The position numbers and the translations under genes were made by a program. From positions 1 through 12,889 of the forward strand of contig NZ_JBEKVH010000113.1 of assembly GCF_049514155.1 (NCBI RefSeq): a DNA stretch of 12,889 nucleotides, read 5' to 3'. The notes under the pieces were generated by a model. The model worked only from the letters and a program-made list of their open reading frames with translations. It had not been told where the DNA came from and did no database searches. Each line of letters starts with the position of its first letter. Position 1 is the first letter of the stretch. The DNA comes from Roseiarcus sp049514155 (lineage in GTDB: Bacteria > Pseudomonadota > Alphaproteobacteria > Rhizobiales > Beijerinckiaceae). Below, one piece after another: positions 1 to 6,616 of this stretch.

Positions 1-249
1 ATGCAGTTCAACCGCAATTACGACGGCGTCAGCGGCGCGCTGAAGGCGGTCGACGTCGGCGGCAAACCTTACCGCGAAGCCTTCGTCTGCAAGCCGCAGG
101 ATTGCGGCGACCGCAAGTTCGAGGTCATGTTCGACGCCGACGCGACCCATGCCTATGGCGCGCTCGGCGGCCGCAACGACCCGCCCGCCTTTTACGGCGC
201 GCCGCCGCCCGAGGTGCAGGACGCACTGGCCAAGGGATTCCAGGGATAG
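1..249 (+). CDS. Ivy-like lysozyme inhibitor family protein, C-terminal part (5' end outside window)
   Basis: The 82 visible residues end at a TAG codon. They contain a Cys-Lys-Pro-Gln-Asp-Cys loop (residues 30-35) followed by a strand-like KFEVMF segment. This matches the layout of Ivy (inhibitor of vertebrate C-type lysozyme), a periplasmic protein whose CKPHDC loop plugs the lysozyme active site and is held by a disulfide. The position corresponding to the key His is Gln here, so inhibition may be weaker or aimed at another target. Ivy proteins usually have a signal peptide and about 130 mature residues. Neither the signal peptide nor the N-terminal half is visible, so the ATG at base 1 is probably internal and the gene starts upstream. 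The stop codon lies 3 bases from the stop of the opposing aminomutase gene, leaving no room for a separate terminator. The family call rests on the short loop and its context. Confidence 0.6.
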   Translation: MQFNRNYDGVSGALKAVDVGGKPYREAFVCKPQDCGDRKFEVMFDADATHAYGALGGRNDPPAFYGAPPPEVQDALAKGFQG

Positions 250-252
250 GCG

Positions 253-1320
253 CTAGCCCGGCAGCGCGTCGCGATAGACGCGCGCCTCGCCTTCAGCGTC
301 GACGATTCGCCAGCTTCCGTCGTCGGACTCGGCCGCGTAGCTCGGCCCGATCGGCGTCTTGCCGTGCGCGTCGGGCCGATCGAGCACGTAGGTCGGCGTG
401 GCGAGTCCCGACAGGCGCTGACGCAATTCGCGCATCAGCGCCTGACCGCGGGCGACGGAAACGCGGAAGTGCGCCGTGCCCGGCGCGAGATCAGGGTGGT
501 GCAGGTAATAGGGCTTCACCCGCGCCTCGACGAAGGCGCGCATCAGCGCTTCCAACGTGTCGGCGTCGTCGTTGACGCCCTTCAGCAGCACGCTCTGGCT
601 GACCAGAGTCGCGCCGGCGTCAATCAACCGCCGGCAGGCGGCGCGCGCTTCGTCCGTCAGCTCGCGCGGATGGTTGGCGTGCAGCGCGACGTACACCGTC
701 TTGCCGTGGCCGTGGCACAGCGCACGGGCCATCGCCTTGGTCGCGCGCTCCGGCGCCGCGACCGGCAGGCGGGTGTGCCAGCGCAGCACCTTGAGATGCG
801 GGATCGCCGCCAACGCCTGGGTCGTCTCGGCGAGACGGCGCGGCGACAGGACGAGCGGATCGCCGCCGGTCAGCACCGCCTCCCAGATCTGCGGACGCGC
901 CCGCACATAGGCGAGCGCGGCGGCGAATTCCTCCGCGCTCAGCGCTTGCGCGCCGGGGCCGATCATTTCGCGGCGGAAGCAGAAGCGGCAATAGACCGCG
1001 CAGACCGCTGCGAGCTTGATCAACACGCGGTCGCGATAGCGGTGGACCAGTCCATGAAGCGGGCTTCTCAGCGCGTCGCCAATCGGGTCGACGACCTCGG
1101 CTGGGTGGCGGATGAGTTCGCGCGCGTCGGGCAGGTACTGGCGGGCGATCGGATCGTCGGATTCGCCTGGCGCGATCAGACGCGCCACAGCCGGCGTCAG
1201 CGCGATCGCGTAGCGCGCCGCGACCGCGGCCGCCTCGTTGCGGCGTTCGGGCGCGATCAGCCCGGCGGCGACCAGATCTTCGGCGGTCTTCAAGGCGCGA
1301 TGGGGCCGGCGGGCGTTCAT
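253..1320 (-). CDS. epmB: Lysine 2,3-aminomutase family radical SAM enzyme (EpmB/KamA type)
   Basis: This 355-residue protein is a PLP-dependent radical SAM aminomutase. The SAM [4Fe-4S] motif is C107-x3-C111-x2-C114 in AVYCRFCFRR, followed by the TGGDPL motif (151-156). Near the C-terminus, DAHGKTPIG (317-325) holds the lysine (K321) expected to bind PLP; the family usually has a Gly-rich PGGxGK here, so this copy is degenerate just before the lysine. In EpmB the enzyme converts (S)-alpha-lysine to (R)-beta-lysine, which EpmA attaches to elongation factor P. The length is close to E. coli EpmB (about 340) and shorter than clostridial KamA (about 416), which favours the EpmB role. Neither epmA nor efp is in the window, so the biological role is inferred. 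No strong Shine-Dalgarno is visible before the chosen ATG, but no better start exists. It lies 62 bases downstream of the coiled-coil gene and may be cotranscribed with it. Confidence 0.85.
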   Translation of the reverse strand: MNARRPHRALKTAEDLVAAGLIAPERRNEAAAVAARYAIALTPAVARLIAPGESDDPIARQYLPDARELIRHPAEVVDPIGDALRSPLHGLVHRYRDRVLIKLAAVCAVYCRFCFRREMIGPGAQALSAEEFAAALAYVRARPQIWEAVLTGGDPLVLSPRRLAETTQALAAIPHLKVLRWHTRLPVAAPERATKAMARALCHGHGKTVYVALHANHPRELTDEARAACRRLIDAGATLVSQSVLLKGVNDDADTLEALMRAFVEARVKPYYLHHPDLAPGTAHFRVSVARGQALMRELRQRLSGLATPTYVLDRPDAHGKTPIGPSYAAESDDGSWRIVDAEGEARVYRDALPG

Positions 1321-1382
1321 CGCGGCTGTTTAGGCGCGCGCGCCGCCGAAGGAAAGCGGCGTCGAAACGCGCCGCCCGGATC

Positions 1383-1898
1383 TCACGTCGCGACGCCCCG
1401 CTCGCCGCCCTTAACCGACCCTTCAAGGCTTCCTGGCGCGCCTGCTTCTTGGTCGATCCGCGTCGCCAATCGCGCCTCGAGCGCCGCGCAGCGCGCCGTC
1501 GCGGCGCGCAACGCGGCCTCGCTTTCAGCGAACGCCCGGCCCTGCTCGGCGAGTCGATCGCGGTCTTCGAGCGCGGCGGCGTGGCGGGCGGCGAGGTCGC
1601 GATGCGCCTCCTCGAGGGCGGCGAGTTTCGCGGTCGTCTCTTCCAGCCGGCCGTTGCAGGCCTCGAACTCGAGCACGAGCTCCGATACCGGCGACAGGAA
1701 GCTCTGAAACAGGCCTCTGAGCCGCTCGAGGTGATCGAGCGAGCGGCCGATGTCCTCGCATTGCGCCTTCAGCGCCGCGCTGCGGGCGCCGACTTGCGGC
1801 ATGACGCTTTCGTGTCCAATCAGCCGCGCCTCCCGCGCGCCCTGTGGGCGGTCGCCCTGCTCGACCAACGCCACCACCTGATCCCAGAAGGTCCGCAT
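1383..1898 (-). CDS. Short coiled-coil protein, hypothetical (possibly crescentin-like)
   Basis: The protein has 171 residues starting MRTFWDQ. I chose the ATG at 1898 because GGGAG lies about 7-8 bases upstream. A longer reading from 2075 would run through a candidate promoter and adds an Arg/Gly-rich stretch unlike a real N-terminus. Residues about 35-150 are rich in Ala, Glu, Leu and Arg with heptad-like spacing, which predicts one long coiled coil. There is no signal peptide or membrane helix. The segment FQSFLSPVSELVLEFE (64-79) followed by RLEE and LAALEEAHRDL weakly resembles, from memory, the start of the crescentin rod, so a cytoskeletal or cell-shape role is possible but unproven. 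The last 20 residues are Gly/Ser-rich and look disordered. The gene sits between tRNA-Leu and epmB on the same strand. I cannot assign a function with confidence. Confidence 0.65.
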   Translation of the reverse strand: MRTFWDQVVALVEQGDRPQGAREARLIGHESVMPQVGARSAALKAQCEDIGRSLDHLERLRGLFQSFLSPVSELVLEFEACNGRLEETTAKLAALEEAHRDLAARHAAALEDRDRLAEQGRAFAESEAALRAATARCAALEARLATRIDQEAGAPGSLEGSVKGGERGVAT

Positions 1899-1980
1899 GC
1901 CCCGCTCCCGCCTCGCGCGCCCCGCGCAAAGCCGTTGGGACGCCGGCCCTCCCCCGCCGCCGGACGCCCGACCACGCCCA

Positions 1981-2008
1981 GCTAATCTCTGCAACCTGTG
2001 CGTGTCAA
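1981..2008 (-). promoter_or_regulatory. Candidate sigma-70 promoter for the coiled-coil gene
   Basis: On the minus strand a perfect TTGACA -35 box (2003-2008) is followed after 16 bases by ATTAGC (1981-1986), a weak -10 box. This would start transcription near 1974 and leave a leader of about 75 bases before the ATG at 1898. The -35 is strong and the -10 poor, so this is a moderate call. Confidence 0.4.
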
Positions 2009-2135
2009 TTAGGAGTGGAACAATCCACCCGCGAATACGCCAAACCACGGGCGCACACCGGATTTTCGCCCCCACCGCACAGACGAGAGGATGTTTAAGA
2101 ACGCCAGGGCGCGACTCCCGGCGATTGCGACGATT

Positions 2136-2148
2136 CGCGCTTCGCGCG
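2136..2148 (-). terminator. Small hairpin directly after tRNA-Leu
   Basis: Just after the CCA end of the tRNA, the minus strand reads CGCGC-GAA-GCGCG, a 5-bp stem with a 3-base loop. No T-run follows, so it is not a classical intrinsic terminator. It could instead protect or position the 3' end for trimming. Such short GC stems also arise by chance in this GC-rich DNA. Confidence 0.25.
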
Positions 2149-2149
2149 T

Positions 2150-2236
2150 TGGTGCGGACGGCGGGGGTCGAACCCGCACGGCCAAGCGGCCGAAGGATTT
2201 TAAGTCCTTTGCGTCTACCAGTTCCGCCACGTCCGC
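2150..2236 (-). tRNA. tRNA-Leu (anticodon UAA)
   Basis: The minus strand folds into a complete class II tRNA. The acceptor stem is GCGGACG (2230-2236) paired with CGTCCGC (2154-2160). The anticodon stem AAGGA/TCCTT encloses the loop CTTAAAA with anticodon TAA. A long variable arm CGGCC-GCTT-GGCCG is typical of Leu, Ser and Tyr tRNAs. The T arm is GCGGG-TTCGACC-CCCGC. The discriminator base is A, the leucine identity element, and the CCA end is encoded (2150-2152). It reads UUA and probably UUG codons, which are rare in such GC-rich genes. It lies 46 bases downstream of gpt on the same strand and could be read through from it. No integrase or repeated tRNA fragment suggests use as an integration site. 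Confidence 0.97.
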
Positions 2237-2282
2237 CCGGAGGTGTTGTTTCACATCCGCGGCTGAAATTGAACCCGACGGC

Positions 2283-2780
2283 TCAGCCGACGGCGTCCTT
2301 GGCGATCGGCGGCTGGAAGGCGAGACCCATATCCCAGGGGAAGTAGATCCAGGTGTCCTGCGACACTTCGGTGATGAAGGTGTCGACCAGCGGCCGGCCG
2401 AGCGGCTTGGCGTAGACGGTGGCGAAATGGGCCTTCGGCAGCATTTCGCGCACGACCTTGGCGGTTGCGCCGGTGTCGACGAGATCGTCGAGCAGCAGGA
2501 CGCGCGCGCCGCCTGACTTGGCGACGTCGGCGCCGATCGACTTGAGCACTTTGACGCCGCCCTGGTCCTTGTAATTGTGGTAGGAGGCGACGCACACCGT
2601 CTCGATCACCCTGAGTTCGAGTTCGCGCGCCACGATCGCCGCCGGGACCAGGCCGCCGCGCGTCACCGCCACGATCGCCTCGAACGGGCCCGCCGCCGAC
2701 AGGCGCCAGGCGAGCGCGCGCGCGTCGCGGTGGAATTGGTCCCACGAGACCGGAAATGCCTTTTCGCGACCGTCAGCCAT
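2283..2780 (-). CDS. gpt: Xanthine-guanine phosphoribosyltransferase
   Basis: This 165-residue type I phosphoribosyltransferase joins PRPP to xanthine or guanine (and poorly to hypoxanthine) to give XMP or GMP in purine salvage. The PRPP-binding loop is VLLLDDLVDTGAT (94-106). TRGGL (40-44) forms the pyrophosphate loop, and WIYFPWD (144-150) is the C-terminal purine-site segment typical of bacterial Gpt. The length is near E. coli Gpt (152), and E. coli Gpt is a membrane-associated tetramer. The start at 2780 is preferred over an in-frame ATG five codons upstream, because AGGA lies 8 bases before it. An 8-bp inverted repeat lies just upstream of this ribosome site. The gene follows cinA on the same strand and precedes tRNA-Leu. 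Confidence 0.93.
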   Translation of the reverse strand: MADGREKAFPVSWDQFHRDARALAWRLSAAGPFEAIVAVTRGGLVPAAIVARELELRVIETVCVASYHNYKDQGGVKVLKSIGADVAKSGGARVLLLDDLVDTGATAKVVREMLPKAHFATVYAKPLGRPLVDTFITEVSQDTWIYFPWDMGLAFQPPIAKDAVG

Positions 2781-2796
2781 GGCGTTTGTCCTCATT

Positions 2797-2825
2797 CCGC
2801 TTGCCGCGCCCTGATTAGCAAGCGG
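2797..2825 (-). promoter_or_regulatory. Inverted repeat just upstream of the gpt ribosome site
   Basis: CCGCTTGC (2797-2804) and GCAAGCGG (2818-2825) form a perfect 8-bp stem around a 13-base loop. It lies in the cinA-gpt gap, with its 3' arm ending next to the gpt Shine-Dalgarno. It overlaps a second perfect 14-base palindrome, GCGCGCCGGCGCGC (2825-2838). No T-run follows on the minus strand, so an operator, RNA-processing site or attenuating stem is as likely as a terminator. Confidence 0.35.
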
Positions 2826-2884
2826 CGCGCCGGCGCGCGAGGCGCGGAGGCCGCCGTCAACAGCTTTGCCGCCCCGCCCCGCCC

Positions 2885-3634
2885 TCAGACCGACCTGACG
2901 GAAGCGCGGATCTCGGCCAGCATCGCCTCGACCGCCGCCTGCGTCGCCGCGACCTTGGCCGGATCGCGGCCGCGCACGACGATCTGGTTGCGGAACGAGC
3001 CGTCGGCGTAGGAGGGATAGGAGCCGATGATCGTTTCGCCATGGGCCGCGGCGATGGCGCCGAGCGCTTCGGCGTAGCGCCCCTCCGGAATCGCGCCGGC
3101 GTCGATCGTCTGGACGGTCATCTTCGTCCCCGTCTCGATCGTCTTGGCCGCCGTATCCAGCATCGCCTGCATCACCGCCGGCACGCCGGCCATGACGATG
3201 ACGTTGCCGATGCGAAAGCCCGGCGGCGGCGAAACCGGATTGTCGACCAGCTCCGCCCCGACCGGCATGCGCGCCATGCGGCGGCGCGCGGCGTTGAGTT
3301 CCTCGGTCTTATAGCGCGCCCGCATCAGCGCGAGCGCGCGCGGGTCCTCGTCGATCGGCGCGCCGAACGCCTTGGCGACCGCGTCGGCGGTAATGTCGTC
3401 ATGGGTCGGACCGATGCCGCCGGTGGTGAAGACGTAGTCGTAGCGCACGCGCAGCGCGTTGAGCGCCGCGACGATCTCCGCCTCGACGTCGGGGACGACG
3501 CGCGCCTCGCGCAGATCGACGCCGGCGTTGGCGAGGTATTCGGCGATATAGCCGATGTTGCGGTCCTTGGTGCGGCCGGACAGGATCTCGTCGCCGATGA
3601 CGAGAACGGCCGCGGTGACGATCTTCTCGCTCAT
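2885..3634 (-). CDS. CinA N-terminal / COG1058 molybdopterin-binding-like protein
   Basis: The 249-residue protein carries the MoCF (MoaB/Mog-like) fold of competence/damage-inducible protein A. GDEILSGR (14-21) and TGGIGPTHDD (71-80) are the ligand-binding loops. The family's COG1058 domain has ADP-ribose pyrophosphatase activity in some CinA proteins, in pyridine-nucleotide repair. Full CinA has about 410 residues, with a C-terminal PncC-type NMN deamidase. That domain is absent here, and the protein ends after the region following the MoCF fold, as in the stand-alone form common in alphaproteobacteria. The start is fixed by GAGGAG upstream and by an ATGA overlap with the preceding methyltransferase stop, which implies coupled translation. 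A link to molybdopterin is only by homology, and the gene should not be read as evidence of natural competence. Confidence 0.88.
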   Translation of the reverse strand: MSEKIVTAAVLVIGDEILSGRTKDRNIGYIAEYLANAGVDLREARVVPDVEAEIVAALNALRVRYDYVFTTGGIGPTHDDITADAVAKAFGAPIDEDPRALALMRARYKTEELNAARRRMARMPVGAELVDNPVSPPPGFRIGNVIVMAGVPAVMQAMLDTAAKTIETGTKMTVQTIDAGAIPEGRYAEALGAIAAAHGETIIGSYPSYADGSFRNQIVVRGRDPAKVAATQAAVEAMLAEIRASVRSV

Positions 3635-4491
3635 GCTGGCGTCTCCTCATCCGCAAGCTCGTAGGCGACGTTCTCTCCGGTGCGCAGGATTTCGCGGTAG
3701 CCGAGCCCGCGCAGCCGCTGCTCGAGCTGCGCCCCGACTCTGAGCAACGCGAACTCCATGACGATGAGCCGCGGCCACAGAGCGCGCGGCGCAGCACTCA
3801 GAAACGGATCGAGCACCAGATCCTCCGCGCCTTCGACGTCGAGTTTGATCGCATCGATCTTCGCGTAGCCTTCTTCGCGCGCCAAGGTCAGCAGCGTCTT
3901 CGCGCGCACCGGGATCTGCTCGACGCGCGCCTCGGCGCTGACGATCCGGACCGAAGACTCGCCCTGATTGTGGGTGTTGACGAACAGCGTCACCTCGCCG
4001 TCGACGTCGGCCAAGGCGCAAGACACCGCTTTGACGTTGGCGAAGCCGCTCTGGCCGATGTTGTAGGCGAGCCGCTCGAACAAGGCCGGCAACGGCTCGA
4101 CGGCGAGGATGCGCGCGCGGGGGCCGCCGATCGCGGCGATCGCCAACGCGTAGCCGCCGACGCTGGCGCCGACATCGAGAAAGACGAAGTCGCCCTTCAG
4201 CCGCTCGGCGAGAAACGCCCGCTCGCGCGGATCGAAATATTGCGGCGTGAACAACAGCCGCTTCTCGGCGTTGTTGTTGTGAGGGTAGAGGCGCATGCGC
4301 GCGCCGAGCGAGACGACGTCGACCGGCCGGCCGCGCAGGCCCCGCATCGCCAGGCCGCGCACCAGGAAGGCGATGCGCTTGCCCAGCCAGCTCGTCGAGC
4401 ACCGGCGCGTCGCGGCAAGCGTCAGCTTGAGCAGTCCCGACGGCGCATAGGCGCCGAAGGGCGCGGATTCGACGAGATTGTCCCGGGACAT
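3631..4491 (-). CDS. FkbM-family SAM-dependent methyltransferase
   Basis: The protein has 286 residues from the ATG at 4491; a GTG six codons upstream (4509) is the only other possible start. Motif I, FLDVGASVGGYA (104-115), binds S-adenosylmethionine. The acidic residue after strand 2 is E132 in AVEPLP, and IKLDVEGAE (215-223) is the family's signature near the active site. FkbM-type enzymes O-methylate sugars, polyketides or other secondary products, often in lipopolysaccharide or exopolysaccharide pathways. The substrate cannot be read from the sequence, and there are no glycan or polyketide genes beside it. The N-terminal 100 residues before the fold are basic with Tyr- and Arg-rich stretches. 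The stop overlaps the cinA start as ATGA. The ribosome site before 4491 is weak. Confidence 0.87.
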   Translation of the reverse strand: MSRDNLVESAPFGAYAPSGLLKLTLAATRRCSTSWLGKRIAFLVRGLAMRGLRGRPVDVVSLGARMRLYPHNNNAEKRLLFTPQYFDPRERAFLAERLKGDFVFLDVGASVGGYALAIAAIGGPRARILAVEPLPALFERLAYNIGQSGFANVKAVSCALADVDGEVTLFVNTHNQGESSVRIVSAEARVEQIPVRAKTLLTLAREEGYAKIDAIKLDVEGAEDLVLDPFLSAAPRALWPRLIVMEFALLRVGAQLEQRLRGLGYREILRTGENVAYELADEETPA

Positions 4492-4599
4492 CGACGCTCG
4501 CTTCAGCACGACGCCGGCGGTCTAGCACGGGCGGCGCGGCGCCCGCCAGCCTCGCGCCAAAATCAGCCCGGCGAGCGCCGAGCCCGCCTCCGCCGCGGC

Positions 4600-4629
4600 T
4601 TGTATTGCCTTGTGACGAAGGCGTATTAG
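4600..4629 (+). promoter_or_regulatory. Candidate promoter for map-radC
   Basis: TTGTAT (4600-4605) and TATTAG (4624-4629), separated by 18 bases, form a plausible sigma-70 pair about 50 bases before the map start. The -10 matches 4 of 6 consensus bases and the -35 only 3 of 6. It is the only AT-richer patch in the 170-base divergent gap between fkbM and map. Confidence 0.35.
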
Positions 4630-4679
4630 ATGAACGACAGTCTGGGGCGCGTCGCCCGCCCCCCTGCCGAGGATCGTTC

Positions 4680-5504
4680 ATGACCTTCATCGATTCCGCT
4701 CAGTCGCACAGCCGACGCAGCGGCCACATCAAGCTGCATGGCCCGGAGGGCTTCGCCGGCATGGGCAAGGCTGGCCGCCTGACCGCCGAGGCGCTCGACC
4801 GGCTCGCCGAGCGGGTCAAACCCGGCGTGACGACCAACGCGCTCGACAGGTTCATCTACGAGTTCGCGCGCGACCACGGCGCCTATCCGGCCCCCCTGCT
4901 CTATCGCGGCTTCCGCAAGTCGATCTGCACCTCGATCAACCACGTCGTCTGCCACGGCATCCCGGACGACAAGCCGCTGCGCGACGGCGACATCCTCAAT
5001 ATCGACGTGACGCTGATCGTCGACGGCTGGCACGGCGACGCGAGCCGCATGTACGTGGCGGGCGAGGCGCCGCGCCGCGCGATGCGGCTGATCGACGTCA
5101 CCTACGAGTGCCTGCGGCGCGGCATCGCCGCGGTCAAGCCGGGAGCGACGGTCGGCGACATCGGCTATGCGATCCAGAGCTACGCCGAGAGCGAGCGCTG
5201 CTCGGTGGTGCGCGACTTCTGCGGCCATGGCCTCGGCCAGTTGTTCCACGACGAGCCGAACATCCTGCACGTCGGCAAGCGCGGCGAAGGCGCGCCGTTG
5301 CGCCCGGGCATGTTCTTCACCATCGAGCCGATGATCAACATCGGCGGCTTCGGGGTGAAGGTTCTCGCCGACGGCTGGACGGCGGTGACGCGCGACCGCT
5401 CGCTGTCGGCGCAATTCGAGCACACGATCGGCGTGACCGAGACGGGAGCGGAAATCTTCACCGCCTCGCCGGCCGGCCTTGAGCATCCGCCTTACGCGCG
5501 ATGA
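4680..5504 (+). CDS. map: Methionine aminopeptidase, type I
   Basis: This 274-residue enzyme removes the initiator methionine from new proteins when the second residue is small. All five metal-binding residues of the pita-bread fold are present: D109 (NIDVT), D120 (HGDAS), H183 (GHGLG), E216 (TIEPM) and E247 (QFEHT). The catalytic His is H92 (CHGIPDD). These are offset by about 12 from E. coli MetAP, a simple N-terminal extension. The start is set by GAGGA about 8 bases upstream; the frame is open for 25 more codons but without family similarity. Its TGA overlaps the radC ATG (ATGA), so the two are probably translated together. A candidate promoter lies just upstream. The protein is a cytosolic, essential housekeeping enzyme in most bacteria with one copy. 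Confidence 0.97.
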   Translation: MTFIDSAQSHSRRSGHIKLHGPEGFAGMGKAGRLTAEALDRLAERVKPGVTTNALDRFIYEFARDHGAYPAPLLYRGFRKSICTSINHVVCHGIPDDKPLRDGDILNIDVTLIVDGWHGDASRMYVAGEAPRRAMRLIDVTYECLRRGIAAVKPGATVGDIGYAIQSYAESERCSVVRDFCGHGLGQLFHDEPNILHVGKRGEGAPLRPGMFFTIEPMINIGGFGVKVLADGWTAVTRDRSLSAQFEHTIGVTETGAEIFTASPAGLEHPPYAR

Positions 5505-6199
5505 ACGGGCGACCGGCCACCGACGGGCCTGCCCACTACCACGGCCACCGCGCGCGTCTGCGCGAGCGCCTGTTGCAGGCGGGGTCCGAAGCGGTCGCCG
5601 ACTACGAGCTCATCGAGCTGGTGCTGTTTCGCGCCATCCCGCGCCGCGACGTCAAACCGCTCGCCAAGACGCTGATCGCTCGCTTCGGCTCCTTCGCCGA
5701 AGCGATCGCCGCCGAGCCGGCGCGGCTCGCCGAGGTCGAGGGCATGAGCCAGGGCGCCATCGCCGAATTCAAGATCGTCGAGGCGGGCGCGAAGCGCTTC
5801 GCCAAGGGCGTCGCGCGCAAGCGGCTGCCGGTCGGCTCGTTCAGCGCCGTCATCGACTATTGCCGCACGGCCATGGCGTTCGACGCGCGCGAGGAGTTCC
5901 GCGTGCTGTTTCTCGATCGCAAGAACGGACTGATCGCCGACGAGAGTCAGGGCGTCGGCACGGTCGACCAGACTCCGGTCTATCCGCGCGAAGTCGTGCG
6001 CCGCGCCCTTGAATTGTCGGCGACTGCGGTCATCCTCGTTCACAATCACCCGTCCGGCGACCCGACGCCGTCGACCCAGGACGTCAAGATGACGCTCGAC
6101 ATCATCGCCGTCGCCCAGCCGCTTGGCGTGGCCGTCCACGATCACATCATCGTCGGCCGCGACGGCCACGCGAGCTTGAAGGGCCTGCGGCTGATCTGA
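5501..6199 (+). CDS. radC: RadC family JAB/MPN-domain protein (UPF0758)
   Basis: The 232-residue protein has an N-terminal helix-hairpin-helix-like region (about 1-105) and a C-terminal JAB domain. The metal motif is H181-x-H183-x7-S191-x2-D194 in HNHPSGDPTPSTQD, complete for a metallopeptidase-like or nuclease-like site. The name comes from an E. coli allele once thought to act in DNA repair, later traced to recG, so the true role is unclear. Some homologues have been linked to transformation or mobile elements. The length is typical (about 225). It overlaps map by 4 bases, a pairing I recall from other alphaproteobacteria, which argues for a chromosomal housekeeping copy. It ends 16 bases from the convergent usg stop, with no visible terminator. 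Confidence 0.93.
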   Translation: MNGRPATDGPAHYHGHRARLRERLLQAGSEAVADYELIELVLFRAIPRRDVKPLAKTLIARFGSFAEAIAAEPARLAEVEGMSQGAIAEFKIVEAGAKRFAKGVARKRLPVGSFSAVIDYCRTAMAFDAREEFRVLFLDRKNGLIADESQGVGTVDQTPVYPREVVRRALELSATAVILVHNHPSGDPTPSTQDVKMTLDIIAVAQPLGVAVHDHIIVGRDGHASLKGLRLI

Positions 6200-6215
6200 C
6201 GGACGCGAGCGGCGT

Positions 6216-6494
6216 TCAGTGCAGCGCGAACTGCGCCCTGACCGTACGGATCTCGGCCGGGCCCACCAGCCGGACACGGGCGACGCGGACCGAATGAAGC
6301 GGACCGTCGAGCGACATGTTCCAGAAATCGAGGAACTTGTGCAGCGCCGGGAATTCCGGCGCCAAGTCGTAGTCCTGCCAAACGTAAGTCTGCAACAGCG
6401 ACAGGTGATCGGGCAGCCGATAGAGAATTTCGGCGGTGGTCAGGCAGAACCCCTGCAGCTGGCGAACGAAGTCCTCGGAAACGCGTGACGCCAT
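6216..6494 (-). CDS. usg: Usg family protein
   Basis: This 92-residue soluble protein matches the small alphaproteobacterial Usg family. The core LTTAEILYRLPDH (18-30), LLQTYVWQDYDL (33-44) and LDGPLHSV (62-69) runs almost end to end. The family was named for an upstream-sequence gene next to trpF in Caulobacter; its function is unknown. No trp genes are visible here, so this copy is separated from the context that named it. I chose the ATG at 6494 because GGAGG lies about 8 bases upstream and family members start close to this point. The same frame is open for 35 more codons, but that stretch is Arg/Ala-rich and unlike the family. It converges on radC. Two perfect hairpins lie 80-120 bases upstream. 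Confidence 0.88.
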   Translation of the reverse strand: MASRVSEDFVRQLQGFCLTTAEILYRLPDHLSLLQTYVWQDYDLAPEFPALHKFLDFWNMSLDGPLHSVRVARVRLVGPAEIRTVRAQFALH

Positions 6495-6572
6495 AGCGCG
6501 GCCCTCCGGGCTGCGGCGGAGCGACTCGACCGTGGCTGCGGCTCGCGCGTCCGCCGATTCCTCATTGCGCAC

Positions 6573-6616
6573 GCGAAAGCTTAACCGAGGCTTTCGCATC
6601 GCGCTTTCGGAAGCGC
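6573..6616. promoter_or_regulatory. Two adjacent hairpins upstream of usg
   Basis: GCGAAAGC (6573-6580) and GCTTTCGC (6590-6597) form a perfect 8-bp inverted repeat around a 9-base spacer. Three bases on, GCGCTT-TCGG-AAGCGC (6601-6616) forms a 6-bp stem with a tetraloop. Both share the core AAAGC/GCTTT. They sit 80-120 bases before the usg start, where an operator or the end of an upstream transcript would be expected. Neither is followed by a T-run on either strand. Confidence 0.4.

Noticed and set aside
364..1707. A 447-residue open frame on the plus strand opposite epmB and the coiled-coil gene
   Set aside because: It spans two real genes in antisense, is Arg/Gln/Ala-rich, lacks a ribosome site and shows no recognisable domain.
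1899..2075. N-terminal extension of the coiled-coil protein to an ATG at 2075
   Set aside because: The extension overlaps a TTGACA promoter box and is low-complexity. The ATG at 1898 has a good ribosome site and begins the likely domain.
2150..2236. tRNA-Leu as an integration site for a genomic island
   Set aside because: No integrase, direct repeat of the tRNA 3' end or change in base composition was seen on either side.
4528..4545. GC hairpin CGGGCG-GCGCGG-CGCCCG in the fkbM-map divergent gap
   Set aside because: It lies between two divergent starts, has a 6-bp all-GC stem common by chance here, and no T-run. I could not support a function.
5501..6199. radC as a sign of a mobile element or anti-restriction cargo
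   Set aside because: It is translationally coupled to map and has the same codon use as its neighbours, which indicates a resident chromosomal gene.
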